Source: an uncultured Eubacteriales bacterium
Lineage (GTDB): Bacteria; Bacillota; Clostridia; Oscillospirales; Acutalibacteraceae
Assembly (NCBI GenBank): GCA_934444695.1
Contig: CAKSDF010000014.1
Coordinates: 1 to 24,285, forward strand
Direction of reading: 5' to 3'
Length of the DNA stretch: 24,285 nucleotides
Below, piece by piece: positions 13,845-21,084 of the stretch. Position 1 is the stretch's first letter. The number at the start of each line of letters is the position of its first letter. The notes below the pieces were generated by a model that saw nothing but the letters and a program-made list of their open reading frames with translations, ran no database searches and was not told the origin of the DNA. Made by a program: the position numbers and the translations under genes.

Positions 13845-15125
13845 ATGTATCTTGAAGAAATAAAAAAAGAGGCTCAAAGCATCGCCCTGCGGCTGAAAGA
13901 ATCAGCCCTGCCCGAAGCGGCCGGGATTTTTGAAAAATGCTTTCCCGTAACGGCCGAAACTACCGTTAAAACTGCCTCAAAGGATGACACTTTCCTCATA
14001 ACCGGCGACATTCCCGCCATGTGGCTTAGGGACAGCACGGCCCAGGTTATTTGTTACCTCCCCCTTGCAAAACGAAACGCCGACGTTGCCGATTTTATCG
14101 AGGGGCTGTGCAAAAGGCAGTTTAAATGCATCTGCCACGACCCTTATGCCAACGCATATAATGAGACTCCAAACGGCGGCCACTGCAACGACGACGACAA
14201 CTGCGACGACCCCCTTATCTGGGAGAGAAAATACGAAGTCGATTCCCTTTGTTATGCCATAAAGCTATCCTACGATTTTTACAAGGCAACCGGAAGAACG
14301 GCGCATTTTGACGGCGCGTTTTTCGATGGCGCAAAAAAGATTTTGACCCTTTTTGAAAAGGAACAGCGCCACAAGGAGCTTTCAGATTATAAATTCATCC
14401 GTCCGAACACCGCCGAGCACGACACCATGCCGAAAAACGGCGAGGGCAATCCCGTCGGCTTTACCGGTATGACCTGGTCGGGCTTCCGTCCCAGCGACGA
14501 CCGATGTTTTTATAACTACCTTATTCCTTCCAATATGTTTGCCGCCGTCGAGCTTTTGCACCTTGCCGAAATTTTCGAGGAGATAGCAAAGGACGGACAG
14601 CTGTCTCAAAAATGCCGCACCCTTTCGGCCGAGATAAGGCAGGGAATCAGGAATTACGGCTGTGTCGTTCACGAAAATGTCGGCAAAATGTATGCCTACG
14701 AGACCGACGGACTGGGGAGTTTCATACTGTCCGACGACGCCAATGTACCGAGCCTGCTTTCGGCGCCATACCTCGGATTTTGCAGCAAAAACGATCCTGT
14801 TTACGAGGCCACAAGAGCATTTGTGCTTTCCAAAGACAACCCCTTTTATTTTGAAGGAAGGTATGCAAAGGGCGTGGGCAGTCCCCACACGCCGAAAAGT
14901 TATGTCTGGCACATTGCCCTTTCCATGCAGGGGCTGACGGCAAAAGATAAGGAGGAAAAGCTTTCGCTTTTAAAAATGCTTGTCTCCACCACCGACGGAA
15001 CGAATTTAATGCATGAAGGATTTGACGTAAACGATCCGTCGAAATACACACGTCCCTGGTTTGCGTGGTCGTGCTCGCTGTTCTGCGAATTTGCTATGCA
15101 CTGCCTTGACGAAGGGGTAATATAA
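13845..15125 (+). CDS. GH125 exo-alpha-1,6-mannosidase, cytoplasmic
   Basis: 426 residues; ATG at 13845 after AAGGAGACTAAA. GH125 enzymes release terminal alpha-1,6-linked mannose with inversion. Family motifs seen: TGDIPAMWLRDSTAQ (53-67), WERKYEVDSLCYAIKL (126-141), TGMTWSGFRPSDD (207-219), whose last aspartates include the likely general acid, SPHTPKSYVWHIALSMQ (346-362), and NLMHEGFDVNDP (387-398), where E391 is the likely base. No signal peptide is present, so it should act on imported mannosides, perhaps from N-glycan breakdown. There is no transporter or regulator next to it. It follows polA by 153 bp; a small hairpin AACGCC/GGCGTT lies between without a T tract. It is followed by a good terminator. 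Confidence 0.92.
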   Translation: MYLEEIKKEAQSIALRLKESALPEAAGIFEKCFPVTAETTVKTASKDDTFLITGDIPAMWLRDSTAQVICYLPLAKRNADVADFIEGLCKRQFKCICHDPYANAYNETPNGGHCNDDDNCDDPLIWERKYEVDSLCYAIKLSYDFYKATGRTAHFDGAFFDGAKKILTLFEKEQRHKELSDYKFIRPNTAEHDTMPKNGEGNPVGFTGMTWSGFRPSDDRCFYNYLIPSNMFAAVELLHLAEIFEEIAKDGQLSQKCRTLSAEIRQGIRNYGCVVHENVGKMYAYETDGLGSFILSDDANVPSLLSAPYLGFCSKNDPVYEATRAFVLSKDNPFYFEGRYAKGVGSPHTPKSYVWHIALSMQGLTAKDKEEKLSLLKMLVSTTDGTNLMHEGFDVNDPSKYTRPWFAWSCSLFCEFAMHCLDEGVI

Positions 15126-15138
15126 AAGCGCAAAATTT

Positions 15139-15167
15139 AACGCCCGATGATACGGTCATCGGGCGTT
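15139..15167 (+). terminator. Intrinsic terminator of the GH125 transcript
   Basis: Perfect 12-bp stem AACGCCCGATGA / TCATCGGGCGTT with loop TACGG, then TTCGTTATATT. It begins 13 bp after the stop codon. Confidence 0.85.
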
Positions 15168-15204
15168 TCGTTATATTCAAGCTTTTCCTGCAGTGTAAAA
15201 CGCA

Positions 15205-15362
15205 GTGCCTATGAGCCATAAACGCAATGTCGCACAGGGAAGGCGGGCCAAGCAAAACCGTGCGGGACTTATGCATCTGTTGCTTAATCACATCGCATAC
15301 ATTCGAGTACGCCTGAATGACCTATTAATGGTGCTTCTCGGCCTGTCGTCGCCCATAGGCCT
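15205..15362 (+). repeat. R2 copy 2: dispersed repeat, module order B then A
   Basis: Module B (15205-15290) carries TCGCACAGGGAAG, AAAACCGTGCGG and TGTTGCTTAA. Module A (15301-15362) carries ACGCCTGAA, CCTATTAATGGT, TGTCGTCGC and CATAGGC. Both align along most of their length with the minus strand of 8521-8670, but the order of modules is reversed. It sits just past the GH125 terminator, in a stretch with no gene. Confidence 0.7.
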
Positions 15363-15668
15363 TAACCATAGCGAACAGGGCTTACCTCACAGGATTTAAG
15401 GGGCGCCATTGCTATCGGTACAGCTATAGCCCACGGGGGGTACACATCAGCGAGCTGAGGCTATCAGCGCAGCTGATCGGAGGGAGGCTGCCATAAACGC
15501 AGAAATGCAGGTGCGGTTTAAAAAGGCAGGCTGCTTTTCGGGTAATGTGCGGGATTGCTGCTCCCTCCGGTCTCGGCCGGGCCGAGACAGCCTCAGCGGC
15601 CGGCCGCAGCACAGCCTCTGTCATCGCATTTAAGGGAGGGTAACGGACAGCGAGTCAAGCAACAGATG
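15274..15668. repeat. 12-bp inverted repeat bracketing the 15.3-15.7 kb repeat island
   Basis: CATCTGTTGCTT (15274-15285) and its exact complement AAGCAACAGATG (15657-15668) enclose 371 bp that includes R2 module A and the whole R1-B element. The left arm lies inside R2 module B. It could be the end of a composite non-autonomous element or a coincidental relic of repeated insertion. Confidence 0.5.
15454..15597. repeat. R1-B: cruciform-type palindromic element, full copy
   Basis: Outer stem GCTGAGGCT (15454-15462) / AGCCTCAGC (15589-15597). Left side hairpin ATCAGC, loop GCA, GCTGAT (15463-15477). Right side hairpin GTCTCGGC, loop CGG, GCCGAGAC (15570-15588). Inner stem CGGAGGGAG (15478-15486) / CTCCCTCCG (15561-15569). 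The two constant 9-bp stems are identical to R1-A while the side stems differ yet remain fully paired. It lies between the convergent GH125 and mfd genes. Confidence 0.85.
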
Positions 15669-15749
15669 GTTAACCATAGCGTACATACACGGAGCGGGCG
15701 GCAGTTTCGGCCGTCGGTTGTATGGCTGCCGGCACGATTTCCGCTGTTT

Positions 15750-18700
15750 TCACCCTTGGCTTTGTTCTTTATCGGTGCCGTCGGCACTGTCGGAGCCTGC
15801 AGCCTGCTCGAGGGTGGTAAGTGCCTCTTTAAGGGCGTTTACGGGGGTTTGAGTTTTAAGCAATTTTACCGAAATATAAGGCTTGTTTCCGGCGTTTAAA
15901 AGTATTCTTCCCCGCATCTTTTCGGCCGCTTTAAGCACCGCCTCAACGCTCGGATTTTTCTGATAAAGCAGTAAACAACCGTTTTGCTGAGACACCTCGT
16001 AAATTCCAAGCTTAGCCGCGCGTCCGCGCAGCAGCGCCACATTAACAAGTCCCACAACCGGCTTTGGCGGTTCGCCGAATCGGTCGATAAGCTCGTCGAA
16101 AACGTCCTCGCTGTCGGCCTCGCTTCTTATGTCGGCGATACGGCGGTAGATCGAAAGGCGGGTGGGCAGATCCTCGATGTAATTCTCGGGGATATGAGCG
16201 GGAATCTGAATGTCCACCGTACACTCGGGTGTATCCTCGACCTTTTCGCCCTTTTCCTCCTTGACCGCGTCGGCAAGAAGCTTTAAATACATATCATATC
16301 CCACCGCCGACATCTGCCCGTGCTGCTCTGCACCGAGCAGGTTGCCCGCTCCCCTTATTTCAAGGTCGCGCATGGCGATTTTAAGTCCCGATCCAAACTC
16401 GGTAAATTCCCTGATGGCCGAAAGCCTTCGGTCGGCAATGTCCGAAAGCTCCTTTCCTCGGCGGAAGGTGAGATAGGCGTAAGCACGCCGCGACGAGCGC
16501 CCCACCCTGCCTCTTATCTGATGAAGCTGGGCAAGTCCCATTCGGTCGGCGTCCTCGATTATAAGGGTGTTGGCGTTTGGCACATCAACGCCGGTCTCGA
16601 TTATGGTGGTGCAGACAAGCAGGTCGATCTCGTTTTCGATAAGGGCTTTCCACACCTCCGACAGCTGTTCCTCGTTCATCTTTCCGTGAGCCACTCCGAT
16701 TTTTGCCTCGGGGATTTTTTCTTTAAGGGACAGTGCCACCCGGTCGATGTTGTCCACCCGATTGTGGAGATAATATACCTGCCCGCCCCGGCGAAGCTCC
16801 CGCCTTATGGCATCGGTAATTACCCCGCTGTCGTATTCGCATACATAGGTCTGAACAGGATGGCGGTCGAGAGGCGCTTCCTCGATAACCGACATATCCC
16901 TAAGTCCCGACATAGCCATATTAAGGGTTCTCGGAATGGGGGTGGCCGAAAGGGTCAGCACGTCCACCGCCTTGAATTTTTCCTTAAGCCGCTCCTTTTG
17001 CGCCACGCCGAAACGCTGTTCCTCGTCGACGATAAGCAGCCCGAGATCGCGGAATTTAACATCGTCGGAAATGAGCCGATGGGTGCCGATGACCATATCG
17101 GTCTCGCCCCTTAAAAGGCGTTTTATGGTCTCGTTCTGCTGAGAAGGAGTGCGAAAACGGGATAAAAGCTCGATATTTACCGGCATACCGTCCATTCGCC
17201 GCAGCACTGTCTGATAATGCTGCCATGCAAGAATGGTGGTGGGCACAAGCAGAGCGCACTGTTTCCCTTCGGCGATGCATTTAAACGCCGCTCTCAGCGC
17301 CACCTCGGTCTTGCCAAATCCCACATCTCCGCAAAGCAGTCTGTCCATTGGCACCGGGCGCATCATATCGTATTTTATTTCGTCGATACACCGCAGCTGG
17401 TCGTCGGTTTCCTCAAATTCAAAGCGCCGCTCAAAATCGTTTTGCATATCAATGTCGGGCGAAAAGGCATATCCCTTTGTGTTCATACGCTGGGAATAGA
17501 GGGAGATAAGGTCCTTTGCAATGTCCTTGACCGCCGATTTGACCTTTGAACGGGTTCTTTGCCAGTCGGTTCCGCCAAGCTTGTTGAGCTTGACCTTTAC
17601 CTCGTCCCCGCCGGCACCGATGTATTTTGACACAAGATCCAGCTGGGTAACAGGGACGTAAAGCACGTCCTTTCCGGCGTAGCTTATGGTGATGTAATCC
17701 TTGATTATGCCGTTTGACTCGATTTTGCGGATTCCCTCGAAAATGCCGATTCCGTGGACGGCATGCACAACATAATCGCCCTTTCTCAGCTCGTCGAGAG
17801 AGTTAAAGGCGTTGGGATTTTTCTTGCGCTTGACGGTTTTTGCGGTCGTGCGCTTGCTTTCTGTTATAAGCACGAATTTTGACGGAAGATATTCAAATCC
17901 GCCCGATAAGCTTCCCTCGGTCACGGCGATTTTGCCGTAGGGAACGGTGTCGAAATCGGCCTGATAATCGGCCTTAAAGCCCTTGCTTCTCAGATCCTCG
18001 GCCAATATTTCGGCGCCCTTTTTGTTGCCGGCAAGTATGGCCACGGCAAAGCCCCGCGACATAATCGGTTCGAGATCGTCGCAAAGCTGGGATATATTTC
18101 CCGAAAAGGGTGTGGAGGTTTTAACCGTAAATGAACACAACTCTTTTATGGGCACGTCAAAGCTGCCCCGGGCAAAGGAATCGAGGAATATCGCTCCCTG
18201 CTCGGTGTATTTTTCGCAAATTTCCTCAAAGGTCAACGCATATTTTTCAAGGCCGCGGCACAAAAGCCCCTCGTTAAAAAGCGCCTTAATGTCTTCGTTT
18301 AACTGCCAATGGAAAACCCGTGCCTTTTCCTTGACCTTGGCGGTGTCGCTGACAAAAAGCAGGGCGTCGGCGGTATAGTCGAAAACCGTGCTTTGGGCCC
18401 CTTCGATAAAGGGGATAAAACGGTCAAGTCCCTCGGCCGTGCCGGTGGTCTTTAAAAGCTCGGCATCCGAAAGCATCTGCGCCTTGGTCTTTTCGGATTT
18501 TGGGGAGCGCAGGCGCTTTGCGATGTCCTCGATTTTTTCAGAAAGCTCCTTCGGCTCGCTTAAAAGTATCTCTCTTGCCGGGGCGACCGTAAGGCTGTCT
18601 ATGCTGTCGTTTCGGCGCTGGGAAAGCACATCAAAGCTTCCCATACAGTCGATCTCGTCCCCCCAGAATTCTATACGCACGGGAGCTTCCCGATCGGGGG

Positions 18701-19244
18701 TGAATATGTCGAGAATACCGCCCCTTTTGGCAAACTGCCCCGGTCCTTCAACCGTATCGCAGCGGGTGTATCCCACGCTTAAAAGCCTTTTTACCACTTC
18801 GTCGGGAGAAATTTCCTGCCCCGAGCGAAGGGAAAAATTCATACGGTAAAGCTGCTCGGGAGAAACGGTAAATTCCATTGCCGAATCGACGCAGGCTATA
18901 AGGACGCCGTAATCCCCCTCAAGCACCTTGGACAGCACAAAAAGCCGCTGCTGCTCATATTCTCTCGAAGCGGCTCCCGGGCGGAAATCAAAGTCCTTTG
19001 CCGGAAGAAGCAGAGCGTTTACACCCATGGCGTTTATGTCGGCGCAAAGCTTTGCTCCCTCGCCCTCGTCCCCAACAAGCACAAGGCCTCTGCGGTCCTG
19101 ATTTTTGCACAGAGTGGAGATTATGTGGGCACGGTGGATGTGTGAGACACCGGTTACACCCATGGGCAGCCGTTCCTTTTCGGCCGCGTTTTCAAGGGCG
19201 CGGTATTCGGGAAGGGCGGTTAAAAAATTGTCGAAAAACTTCAT
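15750..19244 (-). CDS. mfd: Transcription-repair coupling factor Mfd
   Basis: 1164 residues from ATG at 19244, which follows AGGAG with a 5-nt spacer; an upstream in-frame extension to 19358 has no such site. Mfd pushes stalled RNA polymerase off DNA lesions and recruits UvrA. Order of domains: UvrB-like damage module with QEISPDEVVKRLLSVGY (about 140-180), RNA polymerase interaction domain with KGDYVVHAVHGIGIFEG, then the RecG-like translocase with Walker A GDVGFGKT (K645), DEEQ box in LLIVDEEQRFGV, SATPIPRTL, and GRVGRSSRRAYAYL. The translocation motif LEIRGAGNLLGAEQHGQM follows, and then the C-terminal autoinhibitory domain with PENYIEDLPTRLSIYRRIA. All motifs are intact and length is normal. 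It stands alone; both neighbours are separated by long intergenic regions. Confidence 0.97.
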   Translation of the reverse strand: MKFFDNFLTALPEYRALENAAEKERLPMGVTGVSHIHRAHIISTLCKNQDRRGLVLVGDEGEGAKLCADINAMGVNALLLPAKDFDFRPGAASREYEQQRLFVLSKVLEGDYGVLIACVDSAMEFTVSPEQLYRMNFSLRSGQEISPDEVVKRLLSVGYTRCDTVEGPGQFAKRGGILDIFTPDREAPVRIEFWGDEIDCMGSFDVLSQRRNDSIDSLTVAPAREILLSEPKELSEKIEDIAKRLRSPKSEKTKAQMLSDAELLKTTGTAEGLDRFIPFIEGAQSTVFDYTADALLFVSDTAKVKEKARVFHWQLNEDIKALFNEGLLCRGLEKYALTFEEICEKYTEQGAIFLDSFARGSFDVPIKELCSFTVKTSTPFSGNISQLCDDLEPIMSRGFAVAILAGNKKGAEILAEDLRSKGFKADYQADFDTVPYGKIAVTEGSLSGGFEYLPSKFVLITESKRTTAKTVKRKKNPNAFNSLDELRKGDYVVHAVHGIGIFEGIRKIESNGIIKDYITISYAGKDVLYVPVTQLDLVSKYIGAGGDEVKVKLNKLGGTDWQRTRSKVKSAVKDIAKDLISLYSQRMNTKGYAFSPDIDMQNDFERRFEFEETDDQLRCIDEIKYDMMRPVPMDRLLCGDVGFGKTEVALRAAFKCIAEGKQCALLVPTTILAWQHYQTVLRRMDGMPVNIELLSRFRTPSQQNETIKRLLRGETDMVIGTHRLISDDVKFRDLGLLIVDEEQRFGVAQKERLKEKFKAVDVLTLSATPIPRTLNMAMSGLRDMSVIEEAPLDRHPVQTYVCEYDSGVITDAIRRELRRGGQVYYLHNRVDNIDRVALSLKEKIPEAKIGVAHGKMNEEQLSEVWKALIENEIDLLVCTTIIETGVDVPNANTLIIEDADRMGLAQLHQIRGRVGRSSRRAYAYLTFRRGKELSDIADRRLSAIREFTEFGSGLKIAMRDLEIRGAGNLLGAEQHGQMSAVGYDMYLKLLADAVKEEKGEKVEDTPECTVDIQIPAHIPENYIEDLPTRLSIYRRIADIRSEADSEDVFDELIDRFGEPPKPVVGLVNVALLRGRAAKLGIYEVSQQNGCLLLYQKNPSVEAVLKAAEKMRGRILLNAGNKPYISVKLLKTQTPVNALKEALTTLEQAAGSDSADGTDKEQSQG

Positions 19245-19690
19245 ATTTTCTCCTAATGTCGGCGCAGAAGAAGGGCTTCTTCCGCACAAAATTTTTGCCA
19301 AAAAGATTTTACGGCCGCAATCCATTAAGCGCAGCCAATTAGCAGACCATTGCGGCATCTCATCTCAAGCAGCAGACAGGCACACATTAAGCTGACACGA
19401 CCCGCCATTGCAGCCGATCAACGCAAGCAGCGCACAGACACTGTAACCCGCCGCAGCCTATCAGCACAACCGTGTCATCTCGGACATTTGCGCGGATTTT
19501 GCAAAATTCACTGAGATTTTGTAATATTCCGCAAAACGGGAATTGCCCCGCAACGCCCTTTAAGGGGGTATTGCGGGGTTAAAATAACGCTATTTGTTTT
19601 TTGCGCCCATAAAGACAGTCATCGGCCGAAACGCCGCCGGCAGGCAGGCTGTTTTTGGCAGGTTTAATATGTGCAATATGGGTCAGGCAA
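19245..19690. other. Intergenic region between mfd and the FSA gene
   Basis: No gene is supported here. Near mfd, an inverted GAAGAAG / CTTCTTC (19267-19282) would form a hairpin in the mfd leader. ATTTTGCAAAAT (19496-19507) is a perfect 12-bp palindrome. 19360-19480 is CA/GC-rich sequence with vague resemblance to R1 and R2 fragments. I could not assign a convincing mfd promoter; TAAAAT near 19312 lacks a well-placed -35 box. Confidence 0.4.
19546..19578 (-). terminator. Probable terminator of the FSA transcript
   Basis: CCCCGCAA (19546-19553) pairs with TTGCGGGG (19571-19578) around an inner CCCTT/AAGGG hairpin, forming a long GC-rich stem 113 nt downstream of the stop codon. The T tract on the minus strand is poor, which lowers confidence. 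Confidence 0.45.
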
Positions 19691-20377
19691 TTATTTATTC
19701 TCGAACATTTTAAGAATGGTCTGATCGCCGTAAACGCTCTCCCAGTCGGCCTTGAAGTCATCTATTGCATAAAGGGTCATGGGATGATAGATTATCGAAT
19801 CGTAAAGCTCGGGAGTGATGGTGATGGCGTGGGTGCCGAGCATGGCAATCTTGTGCACCTGCTCAACCGTCTTGAAGGAGGCGGCAAGCACCTTGGTGGA
19901 GATGTTATGAGCCTTGAAGAGGGTCACGATGTCGCCGACAACGTTAACACCGTCGGAAACGATGTTGTCGAGACGGTTAACGTAAGGAGCAACAAAATCG
20001 GCACCGGCCTTAGCGGCAATAAGAGCCTGCTGAGGGGTGAAAATGGCGGTTTCGGTAACCTTCATACCCATTTCCTTGAGCTTGGAGGTGGCTTTAAGTC
20101 CCTCCTTGGAGATGGGAACCTTTATATAGAGGTTGCCGCCCACATAATCCCGCAGATCGGTGGCCTCTTTAACAATTTCATCGTAAGAATCGCCGGTAAC
20201 CTGAATGTGGAACATTCTCTCCTCACCGATGATCGAGCGTATCTCCTTAATGAGCTTGGGGAAATCGGAATGCTCCTTGGAGATTATCGAAGGGTTGGTG
20301 GTAACGCCGTCGATAGGATAGTATTTGACGCAATGGCGAATCTTGTCCAGATTGGCGGTGTCCATAATGTACAGCAT
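19691..20377 (-). CDS. fsa: Fructose-6-phosphate aldolase / small transaldolase family (FSA-type residues)
   Basis: 228 residues; ATG at 20377 after AAGGAAG, with an alternative M5. It is a single-domain class I aldolase barrel. Motifs: DTANLDKI (6-13), DGVTTNPSIISKE (23-35), Schiff-base lysine K86 in LYIKVPIS, TETAIFTPQQALIAAKAGA (108-126), and VAPYVNRLDN (129-138). Two positions separate fructose-6-phosphate aldolase from short transaldolases as I recall them: Q59 (Gln in FSA, Glu in TalC types) and Y132 in APYVNR (Tyr in FSA, Phe in transaldolase). Both match the aldolase. It would split fructose 6-phosphate into dihydroxyacetone and glyceraldehyde 3-phosphate, or act on related sugars. 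It is a single-gene unit with its own promoter at 20527-20555 and a cre-like site in the leader. Substrate is not proven. Confidence 0.88.
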   Translation of the reverse strand: MLYIMDTANLDKIRHCVKYYPIDGVTTNPSIISKEHSDFPKLIKEIRSIIGEERMFHIQVTGDSYDEIVKEATDLRDYVGGNLYIKVPISKEGLKATSKLKEMGMKVTETAIFTPQQALIAAKAGADFVAPYVNRLDNIVSDGVNVVGDIVTLFKAHNISTKVLAASFKTVEQVHKIAMLGTHAITITPELYDSIIYHPMTLYAIDDFKADWESVYGDQTILKMFENK

Positions 20378-20408
20378 AATTTCTTCCTTCTTTTTTATGT
20401 TTTTTATC

Positions 20409-20422
20409 GGGAAAGCGTTTTC
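20409..20422. promoter_or_regulatory. cre-like site in FSA leader, overlapping a hairpin
   Basis: GGAAAGCGTTTTCG matches the CcpA operator consensus TGWAANCGNTNWCA at all but the two outer positions. It lies about 100 bp downstream of the predicted start, where CcpA could act as a roadblock. It overlaps the hairpin TTTCGCG / CGCGAAA (20418-20435), and the flanking CGGGA/TCCCG segments allow an alternative fold. Confidence 0.35.
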
Positions 20423-20526
20423 GCGCTCCCGCGAAAGTCAAAGACATCGAGGGTCGGTCCTGCATTTTTGAAAGATTCACCTTCAAAGAGTATACGGGAC
20501 AAAACCCATCTTTTCTTTTCAAAAAG

Positions 20527-20555
20527 ATTATAACATAGTGAAAAAGCAAAATCAA
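20527..20555 (-). promoter_or_regulatory. Promoter of the FSA-type gene
   Basis: On the minus strand, TTGATT (20555-20550), a 17-bp spacer and perfect TATAAT (20532-20527). Start near 20520, leader about 140 nt. Confidence 0.75.
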
Positions 20556-20983
20556 GTATATGTGCAAATATGCAGGCAAAAACTAATTGCAGCCAAACCG
20601 CAAAAAAATGTTGAAAATAACAAAAAGTGTTACATACATACCGCCGTCAAAGCGCTTATCGGCGGGGATTGCTTATCCTCAAGAATTATTTATCCGCCGG
20701 ATTTTCTTGTCGGTGATGTTTTTCCGACTGATTTTCCTGCCCGTGAAGTTTTACCCATAGAATTTTTTTAGCCGCTCCATTTCCTGTCCGTTTGACTTTA
20801 TTGTCTGCCCGGTTTTCCGTTTCCGCGGCGGGACTGCCCGCCGCATAATGATTAACCGCACAATGTACACGGTTTATCCGTCAGCGCGGCAGGTTATACA
20901 CACTCACAGTCTGCTTATATTCAAATTGCTTATATTCAGCACCTGCCCGTTTGTTCCCGCGTAGGGCCGTTAACTAAGCAAAA
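20556..20983. other. Intergenic region upstream of FSA, repeats only
   Basis: No gene is supported. It contains a hairpin CCGCCG / CGGCGG (20641-20665), the 30-bp tandem repeat described separately, a perfect 8-bp hairpin GCGGCGGG, loop ACTG, CCCGCCGC (20825-20844) without a T tract, and TGCTTATATTCA repeated at 20912-20923 and 20927-20938. Confidence 0.5.
20693..20752. repeat. Imperfect 30-bp tandem repeat, two units plus decayed third
   Basis: Units 20693-20722 and 20723-20752 share the core GATTTTC, then TG, then CCGTGA or CGGTGA, then GTTTT at the same offsets. A third, more divergent unit follows to about 20800. The plus-strand frame across it gives a short peptide with no ribosome site, so I do not call a gene. 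Confidence 0.5.
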
Positions 20984-21014
20984 CCCGCCGTCGAAGCTTG
21001 GCTTCGGCGGCGGG
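20984..21014 (-). terminator. Intrinsic terminator of the GH36-like gene
   Basis: A 14-bp stem: CCCGCCG and CGAAGC pair with GCTTCG and CGGCGGG, one mismatch or wobble between them, 3-nt loop. On the minus strand it is followed by TTTTGCTTAGTT. It lies about 70 bp past the stop codon. Confidence 0.8.
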
Positions 21015-21084
21015 AGATTTAGCTTTATGGGATTAACCCTTTTACATTGTGTTTTGACCCTTCAAAAAGACCTTTTGCCGTCTT

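Noticed and set aside
15126..15749. CRISPR array or tRNA in the repeat island
   Set aside because: There are no regularly spaced identical repeats and no cloverleaf with the conserved T-loop sequence; the repeats are palindromic and irregular.
19245..19358. 38-residue N-terminal extension of Mfd
   Set aside because: No ribosome site precedes it, whereas the internal ATG has AGGAG at ideal spacing and matches the usual Mfd N-terminus.
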